Positions 56,604-64,000 of a stretch of 64,000 nt of DNA are shown piece by piece. The DNA comes from Mycolicibacterium senegalense. Its GTDB lineage: Bacteria > Actinomycetota > Actinomycetes > Mycobacteriales > Mycobacteriaceae. Every line of letters begins with the position of its first letter. Position 1 is the stretch's first letter. The notes beneath the pieces were generated by a model. That model was not told where the DNA came from. It did no database searches and saw nothing but the letters and a program-made list of their open reading frames with translations. Where the stretch lies: the NCBI RefSeq assembly GCF_019645875.1, contig NZ_CP081000.1, positions 2,666,001 to 2,730,000 on the forward strand. Reading direction: 5' to 3'. The translations under genes were made by a program, and so were the position numbers.

Positions 56604-57449
56604 TCAGACGTCGATGCGCTTGCGCCGGTAGAGCGTTCCGGCCATGAGCAGTAGCAGGCTCACCACCAGGATCGCCGTAGCCAGCACGTTGATCTGCGGC
56701 GGTACGGCAGCCTTGACCGCCGCGTTGACATACAACGGATAGGTGACCGTGGAGCCGCTGACAAAGTAGGTGATGATGAAGTCGTCGAGGGACAGCGCGA
56801 ACGACAGCATCGCCGCGGCGACGATGCCCGGGACGATCAGCGGCAGTGTCACTTTGAAGAACGTCCGGGTCGGGCTGGCGCCCAGATCCATCGAGGCATC
56901 CTCGAGCGTCCAGTCGAATCCGCGTACCCGGGCCCGCACCGTCATCGCGATGAAGCTGACCTGGAAGGCGATGTGGGCCAGCACGATCGTGGTGTAGCCC
57001 GTGGCCCAGCCCAGATCGAGGAACAGCGTCAGCAGCGAGGCACCCATGACCACCTCCGGGGCGGTCAGCGGCAGCACGAGAAACGTGTCGACGGCTTTCT
57101 GACCCCGGAATCGCTGACGCACCAAGGCGATCGCCACCAACGTGCCCAGCACCAGGGCGACGGCGGTCGATACCGCGGCGACGTTGAGGCTCAGCTTCAA
57201 CGCCTCGGTGAGCGCCGGGTACTTGAACGGGTTCGCCCAGTTGTCGAGGGTGAACCCCTGCCAGGTGTAGTTGAACTTGCCTGCCGGCTTGTTGAACGAG
57301 AACAGCACGATCACGAAGATCGGCAGGAACAGGTACAACAGCACGAGCCCGGCCACGAGGCGGAGTACCAGGTCGCCCCACCTCGGACTGCCCTTGACGG
57401 ACGTGGGCACCGGCTGGTCGAGCGCCTCGGTCATGGCCTGAGTGGTCAC
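56604..57449 (-). CDS. PotC-type spermidine/putrescine ABC transporter permease
   Basis: 281 aa from the GTG at 57449, overlapping the PotB-type stop by 4 nt. TM core of PotC/PotI permeases: LVLLYLFLPIFVIVLFSFN, VDTFLVLPLTAPEVVMGASL, and the EAA loop LEDASMDLGASPTRTFFKVT. The DDFIITYFVSGSTVTYPLY block in the penultimate loop is diagnostic. Last gene of a potADBC-type operon. Confidence 0.93.
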   Translation of the reverse strand: MTTQAMTEALDQPVPTSVKGSPRWGDLVLRLVAGLVLLYLFLPIFVIVLFSFNKPAGKFNYTWQGFTLDNWANPFKYPALTEALKLSLNVAAVSTAVALVLGTLVAIALVRQRFRGQKAVDTFLVLPLTAPEVVMGASLLTLFLDLGWATGYTTIVLAHIAFQVSFIAMTVRARVRGFDWTLEDASMDLGASPTRTFFKVTLPLIVPGIVAAAMLSFALSLDDFIITYFVSGSTVTYPLYVNAAVKAAVPPQINVLATAILVVSLLLLMAGTLYRRKRIDV

Positions 57450-58321
57450 ACCAGATCCTCCGTCCCCAATGCGCGGGTGTACAGGAGCACGCCCACCAGG
57501 ATGATGGCCATCAGCACCATGCTCAGCGCGGCGGCCGCCGGATAGTCCTTGACCACCAGGAACTGCTTCTGGATCACGTTGCCGATCATGCTGGTCTGCG
57601 TGCTGCCCAGATAGTCGGCGTTGATGAAGTCGCCGACCGCCGGGATGAACACCAGCATGCTGCCGGCCAACACACCCGGCATCGACAGCGGCAGAATCAC
57701 TTTGGTGAAGCTGCGCCGATTGGACGAATACAGGTCCTTGGATGCCTCGATCAGGCGCGGATCGATCTTCTCCAGGCTCACGTACAGCGGCAGGATCATG
57801 AAGATGATCCAGTTGTAGACCAGGCCGCCGATCACCGCCCAGCTCGTCGACAGCAGCCGTCCCTCGCTGGGCAGCAGGCCGATCGAGCCGAGCGCACTGA
57901 CCACGATGCCGTCATCCGCCAGGATCGTCTTCCAGGCGATGGTGCGGATCAGGAAGGTCACGAAGAACGGCAGGATGACCAGTCCGAGGATGAGGTTCTT
58001 GTATCGGCCTGCCTTGAAAGCGATCACGTACGCCAAGGGAAATGCCAGCATCGCGCACACGATGGTCGCCACCAGTGCGTAGCCGAAGGATCGGAGTATC
58101 TGATCCTGATACACACTGAATGCGTGCGCGTAGTTGCCGAAGTTCCAATCGAACTCCAGCGTGGGTAAGTACACCGAGCCGCCTGATGTCGACAACGAGG
58201 TGCGCGCCAGGGAGAAGAACGGCACCACGAAGAAGATCCCGAGGTACACCAATGCCGGCAGGATCATCAGGTACGGAGCAATCTTGCTCCGCTGCCGGCT
58301 GCTGGTGGCCACACCTGCCAT
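57446..58321 (-). CDS. PotB-type spermidine/putrescine ABC transporter permease
   Basis: 291 aa. PotB/PotH-like: APYLMILPALVYLGIFFVVP as first TM, PFFVTFLIRTIAWKTILADD, and LIEASKDLYSSNRRSFTKVI as the ATPase-docking loop. PAVGDFINADYLGSTQTSMIG is a typical PotB block. Lies 5 nt downstream of potD. Confidence 0.93.
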   Translation of the reverse strand: MAGVATSSRQRSKIAPYLMILPALVYLGIFFVVPFFSLARTSLSTSGGSVYLPTLEFDWNFGNYAHAFSVYQDQILRSFGYALVATIVCAMLAFPLAYVIAFKAGRYKNLILGLVILPFFVTFLIRTIAWKTILADDGIVVSALGSIGLLPSEGRLLSTSWAVIGGLVYNWIIFMILPLYVSLEKIDPRLIEASKDLYSSNRRSFTKVILPLSMPGVLAGSMLVFIPAVGDFINADYLGSTQTSMIGNVIQKQFLVVKDYPAAAALSMVLMAIILVGVLLYTRALGTEDLV

Positions 58322-58326
58322 CGGCG

Positions 58327-59520
58327 TCAGCCCCCGGTCACTGCGGCGTAGAGAGTGTTGAACTCCTGGGTCTTCTCATCGGAGAGCGCCGGCCATGACT
58401 TCAGCTTTGCCAGCATGTCGGCGGGCGGGTTGATCAGGGGGTTGCTCGCGATCTTGGGATCGATCTTGGCGAGCTCGTCGGTCATGTCCGACAACACGGG
58501 CACGAACTGGGTGAACGCGATGAGCTTGGCGTAGTTGGCCCGGTCGTAGACGTAGTCGATCCAGGCCTCTGCGGCCTTCTGGTTCTGTGTGGTGTAAGGG
58601 ATCACCATGGTGTCGATGAACCAGTCGCCGCCGGTCTCCGGAACGATGAACTTCAGGTCCGGGTTGTCCGCTTGCAGCTGCACCACGTCACCCGAATACG
58701 CCTGGGCCACCGCGATGTTGCCGGCGGCTAGATCGTCGGCATAGTCGTTGCCGGTGAAGCGGCGGATCTGGCCCTTGTCCTTCTGCTCGCGGATGAAATC
58801 GACGGCCTTCGTGATGGATTCGGTGGTCGGGTCCTCGACCGAGTTGCCCTGCCACTGCATGATCATGCCGAGTCCGTCCTGGACATCGGACAGCAGGCTG
58901 ACCCGGCCCTTGAAGGCGGGATCCCAGAGATCGTCGATCTTGGTGATGTCGCGTCCGGTGGCGGCCCGGTTGTAGGCTAGACCGACCATGCCGGTCATGT
59001 ACGGAGCGGTGTACTTGCGTCCGGGATCGGCCTTCGAGTTGAGCAGGTCGTCGCGCAGGTTCTTCTTGTTGGGGACGCGCGATTCACGGATCTCGTTGAG
59101 CCAGTTGAGTCCGGCGAGCCGCACCGCCATGAACTCGGTGGGTACCACGAGGTCGGCACCGATGTCCTGCTTGCGCGACAGCGGCTCCTTCGCCTTGGCG
59201 AACCACTGCTCGTTGTCGTTGAAGTCTTCCTTGTAGTCGACAGTCAGACCGGATTTTGTCTGGAATCCCGCGACGAACCCATCCGCCATGTACAGCGGCC
59301 AGTTCGAGATGCGGACGGTGCCGGTGGCAGGCGATCCGTCGTCGGGGGCAGCCGAGGTGGTTGGGGCACTGGACTTCTCACCCGAACTACAGGCAGCCAG
59401 GACCGAGGGGCCTAATGCCAGTGCGGCGGCGGCAGCGGCGCCACCACCGAGGAATCGGCGGCGCGACGTGCGGTTCGCAGTCAGCCGGGCGAGCAGTCGG
59501 GGATCGAGGTTGTCGGGCAT
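58327..59520 (-). CDS. PotD-type polyamine-binding lipoprotein with Tat signal
   Basis: 397 aa from the ATG at 59520, with GAAAGG 8 nt upstream. The signal has a twin-arginine motif TSRRRFLGG at residues 18-26 and a lipobox at Cys44 (SVLAACSSG), so it is a Tat-exported lipoprotein. SBP_bac_8/PotD fold: TVRISNWPLYMADGFVAGFQ, DLVVPTEFMAVRLAGLNWL, AYNRAATGRDITKIDDLWDP. Ligand predicted to be a polyamine or similar cation from family only. Confidence 0.93.
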   Translation of the reverse strand: MPDNLDPRLLARLTANRTSRRRFLGGGAAAAAALALGPSVLAACSSGEKSSAPTTSAAPDDGSPATGTVRISNWPLYMADGFVAGFQTKSGLTVDYKEDFNDNEQWFAKAKEPLSRKQDIGADLVVPTEFMAVRLAGLNWLNEIRESRVPNKKNLRDDLLNSKADPGRKYTAPYMTGMVGLAYNRAATGRDITKIDDLWDPAFKGRVSLLSDVQDGLGMIMQWQGNSVEDPTTESITKAVDFIREQKDKGQIRRFTGNDYADDLAAGNIAVAQAYSGDVVQLQADNPDLKFIVPETGGDWFIDTMVIPYTTQNQKAAEAWIDYVYDRANYAKLIAFTQFVPVLSDMTDELAKIDPKIASNPLINPPADMLAKLKSWPALSDEKTQEFNTLYAAVTGG

Positions 59521-59581
59521 GGGCGACCTTTCGGGGAATTCGGGCGCTTCCGTTACTGGGCGGGTGGCGGGTCGAGACTGT

Positions 59582-60781
59582 CTAGGGGGTGTCGTCGTCG
59601 AGCATCTCTTCGAGGTCCTCGGCGGTGGGGATGTCCGCGGCCGGAAGAACCCGCGAAGCCTCCGGAGACCAGCTGACATGCACCGCGTCGCCCGGACGCA
59701 GCAGGGGCAGGTCCTGCTCGGGCCCGACGTGGGCGATGATCGTCGAATCATCCGGTGCGGCAAGGGAAAGCCGTAGCACCGGGCCCTGGAACGTCAGGTC
59801 CTTGACGGTGGCGGGCACCGTCGCGATGTCGCCCGACGGCTGGTCGAGCGAGACACGTACGCGCTCGGGCCGGATCATCAGGGTGGCATGTCCACCGGCT
59901 TCGATCGTGGTGTCACCCGGCTTGGCCTTGAGCGTGGTGCCGAGCACGTCGACCTCGACGAAGTCCCGGTTGGTCCGTCCCGTCTGCCGGCCCGGCCAGA
60001 GATTGGCCTGACCGATGAAGCTGGCGACGAACACCGTTGCCGGACGGTCGTAGATCTCGGTGGGGCTACCGATCTGCTCGACATTGCCGTTGTTCATCAC
60101 CGCGATCCGGTCGCTCATGGTGAGCGCCTCTTCCTGATCGTGGGTGACGTAGATGAACGTGATGCCGACCTCGCGCTGGATGCGTTTCAGCTCGAACTGC
60201 ATCGCGTGGCGCAGTTTGAGGTCGAGGGCGCCGAGCGGTTCATCGAGCAGGAGCGCGCTGGGGTAGTTGACCAGGGCACGGGCCAGCGCGACCCGCTGCT
60301 GCTGGCCGCCCGAGAGCTGGCCGGGCTTGCGCTTGGCGAAGTCGGTGAGCCGCACGATCTCCAGCAGCTCGTCGACGCTGCGTTTGATCTCCGCCTTGTC
60401 CTTCTTCTGGCTGCGCGGTCCGTAGGCGACGTTGTCCCACACGGTCATGTGTGGAAACAGCGCGTAGTGCTGGAAGACGGTGTTGACGTTGCGTTTGTGC
60501 GGTGGCACGCGCGAGACGTCGACGCCTTCGAGCCGGATCGCGCCTTCGGTGGGGCTCTCGAATCCGGCGATCATGCGCAGCGTGGTGGTCTTCCCACAGC
60601 CCGAGGGGCCGAGCATCGAGAAGAACTCTCCCGATGCGATGGAGAAGTCCGCGTCGGCCACGGCCACGTAGTCGGCGAACCGTTTCGTGACGTGGTCGAT
60701 CTCGATGACGGGCTCGCCACTACGTGGTGTGCCGTCCTGTCCCGTCGATTTGTCGACGGCGGTGATATCTGGGCCGGTCAG
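59582..60781 (-). CDS. potA: PotA-type ABC transporter ATP-binding protein, likely CTG start
   Basis: 399 aa if started at CTG 60781, which has a strong GGAGGAGGAG at 60795-60786. The first ATG/GTG/TTG in frame is the GTG at 60667, which would cut off the conserved strand [20 protein letters not shown] that precedes Walker A, so it is rejected. Walker [13 protein letters not shown]-loop [12 protein letters not shown], signature [15 protein letters not shown], Walker [14 protein letters not shown]-loop [11 protein letters not shown]; the C-terminal TOBE domain (about 285-380) contains [11 protein letters not shown]. First gene of the pot operon. Confidence 0.92.
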   Translation of the reverse strand: MTGPDITAVDKSTGQDGTPRSGEPVIEIDHVTKRFADYVAVADADFSIASGEFFSMLGPSGCGKTTTLRMIAGFESPTEGAIRLEGVDVSRVPPHKRNVNTVFQHYALFPHMTVWDNVAYGPRSQKKDKAEIKRSVDELLEIVRLTDFAKRKPGQLSGGQQQRVALARALVNYPSALLLDEPLGALDLKLRHAMQFELKRIQREVGITFIYVTHDQEEALTMSDRIAVMNNGNVEQIGSPTEIYDRPATVFVASFIGQANLWPGRQTGRTNRDFVEVDVLGTTLKAKPGDTTIEAGGHATLMIRPERVRVSLDQPSGDIATVPATVKDLTFQGPVLRLSLAAPDDSTIIAHVGPEQDLPLLRPGDAVHVSWSPEASRVLPAADIPTAEDLEEMLDDDTP

Positions 60782-60785
60782 CGGT

Positions 60786-60795
60786 CTCCTCCTCC
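60786..60795 (-). promoter_or_regulatory. Strong ribosome binding site that sets the potA start
   Basis: GGAGGAGGAG read on the minus strand, with the in-frame CTG 4 nt after its end (about 9 nt from the GGAGG core). No ATG, GTG or TTG is positioned to use it. Confidence 0.75.
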
Positions 60796-60828
60796 GGTGC
60801 AGCCTGGAAGCTGTCGGTAAACAATCGC

Positions 60829-60921
60829 GGATTCCGGCGACCTTCGCAAGCGATTCCGCAATGAATTAACAATTTTTCAATGGAATCCTTTGTTTGAAGC
60901 GGCTTGACAGCGCGATTCCAT
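60829..60921. promoter_or_regulatory. Recurrent GATTCC/GGAATC motifs upstream of potA
   Basis: GATTCC occurs near 60830, 60852 and 60914 and its complement GGAATC at 60882. ATGGAATC (60880-60887) and GATTCCAT (60914-60921) form an exact inverted pair with centres 34 nt apart. They flank an AT-rich tract (60861-60880). Candidate operator array for the pot operon; the gap 60782-61055 holds no gene. Confidence 0.4.
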
Positions 60922-61055
60922 AGCGTGGCGGGCGAACGGCCACGGCGGGGTGTGGTCGGTCCACGATCCGGAGGGCGGTGACTGGCTGAACTCAAGTTTC
61001 GCAGTTCAGCGGGCCGTCCCGGCGGGAAAACCCGGGACTGGAGGAACTGGAGGAA

Positions 61056-62573
61056 TCAGCCCCACTCGTGATTCATCGCGCGGGACTCCGACATGGTGTG
61101 CACGGATTCGCCGTGGCGGTCCGGTGCGCGGGACACCGCGATGAGGACCATCGCCAGGGCAGCCGTCACCGCACCGGCGACGAAGATCGTCACGAAGCTG
61201 CCCTCCGAGGGGACCATGCGATGCCCGAGCAGCACAGCGACGACGGCCGCTGCCACGGAGCTGCCGATGGTTCGAGCGATCGCGTTCATGCTTGTGGCGA
61301 TGCCCGTCTCGCTGGTGTCCACCTCGCTGACGACCAGTGCGGGCAACGCTCCGTAGCCCAGGCTGATGTAGGCGTTGGCCAGAACACCGGCCAGGACGAC
61401 TTGCCAGGGACGGTCGTGCGCGACGGCGAGCATGACGAATCCGGCGATACCGGCGACAGCGGCTACGACCAGGACCCTGCGGGCGCCGTACCGGTCGATG
61501 TAGCGGCCGCTGACGAGCGCCACCAGGAATCCGGTGAGTGCGCCGGGCAGCAGGAAGTAGACGCTGGCCTGGAGCACGGTCGCGCCGAATCCGTATCCGG
61601 CGGCCTGACGCGACATCTGGACAAACTTGGTGAGGCCGAGGAACGAGAAGTACAAGCCCATTCCGACCAGGATCGTGGCCAGATTGGTCAGCAGGATGGG
61701 CCGTCGGGCCAGCATCGTCGTCGAGACAAGAGGGTCGGCGGCACGTCGCTCCCACCGCCACCAACTGATCAGCACGCCGGCGCCACCGATCAGAAACCCG
61801 AGAGTGCCCGGATGGCCCCAGCCCCAGGCATTGCCCTGGGTGATGGCGAGCAGCACCGACGACAGACCGATCGCCAGACCGGCTGCGCCCAGCCAGTCGA
61901 TCGCGCCGCCGGCGTCGGGCCGGCGGTTGGGCACGACGACCACCGCGACCACGATGACGACGGCGGTGAATACGGTGGTCAGCCAGAACACGCGGTGATA
62001 GCCCGCGTCCCCGGTCATCAGCAGGCCCGTCACGACGAGGCCGACACCACCACCGAAACCCAGCGTTCCGGACAACACCGACATCGCGCCCACCAGGCGA
62101 TCCTCGGCCAGCTCTTCGCGCAGGATCGCGATGCTGATCGGGTAGAGCGCGTAGGAGGCGCCCTGCAGAACGCGGGCGGCCACCAGCAGCGGTACCGATG
62201 CGGTCACCGCGGCGAGCACCGAGCCGGCCAACACGACCAGCAGCACACCCAGCAGGACCCGCTTCTTGCTGTGGAGATCGGCCAGCCGGCCGATCAGCGG
62301 GGTGGACGCTGCCGCCGCCAGCAGGTTGGCTGTGACAGCCCAACTGACGGCCACCGAGGAGGTGTTGAGCTGGTGAGCGATGATCCCCAGGATCGGGACC
62401 ACAGCGGTCTGCAGGATCGCGACCGTGAGAGCCACCAGGCTCAATCCGGCGATGAGGACTCCGGGGCGGCGTGGCCTCTGGGGCGCTGCCAGGGAGCCGG
62501 ACCGGTCGGTTTCGGTCCTGGCCACGACCCGCTCCGATCCATAGGTAGTCTTTGCGTTCTCGATTATGGCCAT
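61056..62573 (-). CDS. MFS transporter, DHA2-type (14 TM) drug/metabolite exporter
   Basis: 505 aa from the ATG at 62573; a GTG at 62585 would add four residues. About 14 TM segments. Motif A-type loop LIGRLADLHSKKRVLLG after TM2, motif C region GTLGFGGGVGLVVTGLLM after TM5, and the central RRPDAGGAIDWLGAAGLAIG, all typical of DHA2 exporters. Substrate unknown. No regulator adjoins it. Confidence 0.92.
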   Translation of the reverse strand: MAIIENAKTTYGSERVVARTETDRSGSLAAPQRPRRPGVLIAGLSLVALTVAILQTAVVPILGIIAHQLNTSSVAVSWAVTANLLAAAASTPLIGRLADLHSKKRVLLGVLLVVLAGSVLAAVTASVPLLVAARVLQGASYALYPISIAILREELAEDRLVGAMSVLSGTLGFGGGVGLVVTGLLMTGDAGYHRVFWLTTVFTAVVIVVAVVVVPNRRPDAGGAIDWLGAAGLAIGLSSVLLAITQGNAWGWGHPGTLGFLIGGAGVLISWWRWERRAADPLVSTTMLARRPILLTNLATILVGMGLYFSFLGLTKFVQMSRQAAGYGFGATVLQASVYFLLPGALTGFLVALVSGRYIDRYGARRVLVVAAVAGIAGFVMLAVAHDRPWQVVLAGVLANAYISLGYGALPALVVSEVDTSETGIATSMNAIARTIGSSVAAAVVAVLLGHRMVPSEGSFVTIFVAGAVTAALAMVLIAVSRAPDRHGESVHTMSESRAMNHEWG

Positions 62574-62645
62574 CGTGGGGCACATGCCCGCACACCGGGT
62601 GGGTGGTCGAATAGGCGTATCGCGTTCACCGACCGGCCACGGCGG

Positions 62646-63710
62646 TCACCCCAGCGCTGCCAGCACGTGCGCGGTGAACTCCGACGTCGATGCGTTACCA
62701 CCGATGTCGGCTGTGCCGACACCGGTATCGAGGACGCGCCGGACAGCGTTCTCGATGCGATCCGCGGCGACGCCGAGCGCCGGAGTACCGGTGTCCTGAC
62801 CTGAGAGCCAGCGCAGCAGCATCGCGGTGGACAGGATCATCGCGACCGGGTTGGCGATATCGCGTCCGGCGATGTCGGGTGCGGACCCGTGAGCTGCCTG
62901 GGCCATAGCGTGAGTATGGGAAGCATTGATCGACGGTGCCATCCCCAGCGAACCGCTCAACTGCCCGGCAAGATCGGACAGGATGTCACCGAACATGTTC
63001 TCGGCCACGATCACATCGAATTCGCCGGGGTGGCTCACCAACCGCGCCGCGAGTGCGTCGATGTGCTCACCGCGGACTTCCACCTCGGGGTAGTGCTCGG
63101 CGACCGCCAGGCATACGTCCCGGAACAGCCCGGTGGTCTTGGCCAGGACATTCGTCTTGTGCGCGATGGTGACGGACTTTCGGCGGGCGGCGGCCAACCG
63201 GAATGCCTGATGCGCGATTCGCTCACAGGCCGTGCGGGTGAACACGGCCACGGCCAGCGCGACATCCGGCGTGGGCATGAATTCCCCTGCACCGTCGTAC
63301 ATATTCCGGTCGGCATAGAAGCCTTCGGTGTTCTCCCTGACGATGACCACGTCCAGATCCGGGCACACCGCCCCGACTGATGCACTCAAGGTCCGTGCGG
63401 GCCGGATGTTGGCAAACAAGTTGTAGCGCTTGCGGATTGCTCCGCCGGGCGACAGTGTGCCGCGGAACTGCTCGGGGTACCCGGCGTTGTCGTGCGGTCC
63501 CAGTATCCATCCGGCCAACCCGTCGAGTTCGGCCAGCGTCGGCTCCGGCAGCGGGGTTCCGAACTCGCTGATCGCCTCGAGGCCGAAGGGCAGTTCACGC
63601 CAGCTGACACCGACCGATACGCCGGCCAGGGCTTGTTCGGCAATCCGAGTTGACGAATCCACGATCTCAGGTCCGATGCCGTCGCCGAGGAGCACACCGA
63701 GAGTCAGCAC
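62646..63710 (-). CDS. Isocitrate/isopropylmalate dehydrogenase-family oxidoreductase
   Basis: 354 aa. NAD(P)-dependent beta-decarboxylating dehydrogenase: LGVLLGDGIGPEIVDSSTRI, the substrate-binding RENTEGFYADRN, Lys in TIAHKTNVLAKTTG, metal-binding Asp in FDVIVAENMFGDILSDLAGQ and the cofactor loop AAHGSAPDIAGRDIANP. The loop around residues 78-95 (TLSPGGAIRKRYNLFANIRP) has the two Arg for the malate moiety. LeuB, homoisocitrate or tartrate-type specificity cannot be distinguished; a lone gene away from leuCD speaks against the leucine pathway. Confidence 0.88.
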   Translation of the reverse strand: MLTLGVLLGDGIGPEIVDSSTRIAEQALAGVSVGVSWRELPFGLEAISEFGTPLPEPTLAELDGLAGWILGPHDNAGYPEQFRGTLSPGGAIRKRYNLFANIRPARTLSASVGAVCPDLDVVIVRENTEGFYADRNMYDGAGEFMPTPDVALAVAVFTRTACERIAHQAFRLAAARRKSVTIAHKTNVLAKTTGLFRDVCLAVAEHYPEVEVRGEHIDALAARLVSHPGEFDVIVAENMFGDILSDLAGQLSGSLGMAPSINASHTHAMAQAAHGSAPDIAGRDIANPVAMILSTAMLLRWLSGQDTGTPALGVAADRIENAVRRVLDTGVGTADIGGNASTSEFTAHVLAALG

Positions 63711-63725
63711 ACCGCCATCTTCCGC

Positions 63726-64000
63726 TCAAACGGGATGAGCCGTGGCCCACTGCACGAACATTTCGGCGATCTCCGCCGGCTTTTCCTCCGGCAGCCAGTG
63801 CGAGACCCCGGCGAGCGTTTCGAATCGGTAGGGCGCGCTCACGTACTTCGCGGTGTCGAGCGCCGGTTTGGCGGTGATGGCGATATCGCGGTCACTCCAG
63901 ACATACAGGGTCGGCACCGTGATGGCGTGCGCATCGCCAAGGCCCGACCCGCTGAACGGCATGGCGCGATACCAGTTCAGCGCCGCGGTCAGGGCCCCGG
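63726..64000 (-). CDS. Alpha/beta-hydrolase, C-terminal part (5' end outside window)
   Basis: The frame runs off the window end, so only about 90 C-terminal residues are seen; the ATG at 63962 is internal. ALTAALNWYRAMPF is the cap-to-core helix of epoxide-hydrolase/haloalkane-dehalogenase-like enzymes. Catalytic acid in LYVWSDRDIAI and catalytic His in GVSHWLPEEKPAEI are present. The nucleophile is off the window. 15 nt downstream lies the dehydrogenase on the same strand, suggesting an operon. Confidence 0.85.
   Translation of the reverse strand, partial: GALTAALNWYRAMPFSGSGLGDAHAITVPTLYVWSDRDIAITAKPALDTAKYVSAPYRFETLAGVSHWLPEEKPAEIAEMFVQWATAHPV

Noticed and set aside
56599..56606. TGACGTCA palindrome shared by two convergent stop codons
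   Set aside because: Explained by the two stop codons meeting with a 2-nt gap; no evidence of a function.
61068..62804. 578-codon plus-strand frame opposite the MFS exporter
   Set aside because: The product is Gln/Arg/His-rich and lacks hydrophobic segments, as expected of the reverse of a membrane-protein gene.

Overview
The window is high-GC actinobacterial DNA and almost certainly a fast-growing mycobacterium (Mycolicibacterium, M. smegmatis/M. fortuitum type). The gene order trpA-lgt-TM2 protein-DUF2752-pyk-tesB-cydDC/cydB/cydA ... adenylate cyclase-tRNA-pdtaR matches what I know of M. tuberculosis Rv1613-Rv1626. The differences fit the M. smegmatis group: gltBD sits between the DUF2752 gene and pyk, and a Dps2-type ferritin lies beside the cyclase. 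Several genes show the mycobacterial leaderless pattern, with a TANNNT box 6-8 nt before the start codon and no Shine-Dalgarno. No insertion sequence, prophage, CRISPR array or pseudogene was found.

Region 1 (1-12.2 kb, + strand): the 3' part of trpA, lgt with a very long acidic repetitive tail, two small membrane proteins, both glutamate synthase subunits, pyruvate kinase and acyl-CoA thioesterase II. Region 2 (12.2-19.2 kb, - strand): a DUF4190-like membrane protein, the cytochrome bd oxidase operon cydA-cydB-cydD-cydC with a candidate Crp site, and an HdeD-type membrane protein. Region 3 (19.2-30.8 kb): a polar amino-acid ABC transporter, a rhodanese, a NarL-type two-component pair next to a large DUF2339 membrane protein, Dps with a well-formed inverted-repeat operator, a six-TM class III adenylate cyclase, a secreted Pro/Ala-rich protein, a small membrane protein, an odd tRNA with a CAA anticodon and pdtaR.

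Region 4 (30.9-40.1 kb): a complete branched-chain amino-acid transporter (binding protein, livH, livM, livG, livF), a YnfA-like protein, an SCO6745-like protein, and a divergent gluconate locus (GntR regulator, gluconokinase, gluconate permease) with two palindromes in its control region. Region 5 (40.1-44.3 kb): RDD and DoxX-type membrane proteins (the latter with a 3 x 22-residue amphipathic tail), a metallo-hydrolase, an acyl-CoA thioesterase-like protein and an M42 peptidase.

Region 6 (44.4-56.6 kb): a tightly overlapping operon of a peptide/nickel-type ABC importer with a fused double ATPase plus two flavin-dependent monooxygenases (DszA/NtaA-like and DszC/SfnB-like), which I read as an organosulfur or organonitrogen scavenging system. 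It is followed by GtrA and a Rieske oxygenase/SnoaL-like pair, divergent from a TetR regulator that is coupled to an EamA exporter. Region 7 (56.2-64 kb): an F420/nitroreductase-type protein, a PotABCD-like polyamine/spermidine-type transporter whose ATPase appears to start at CTG, a 14-TM MFS exporter, a decarboxylating dehydrogenase of the isocitrate/isopropylmalate family and a truncated alpha/beta hydrolase.
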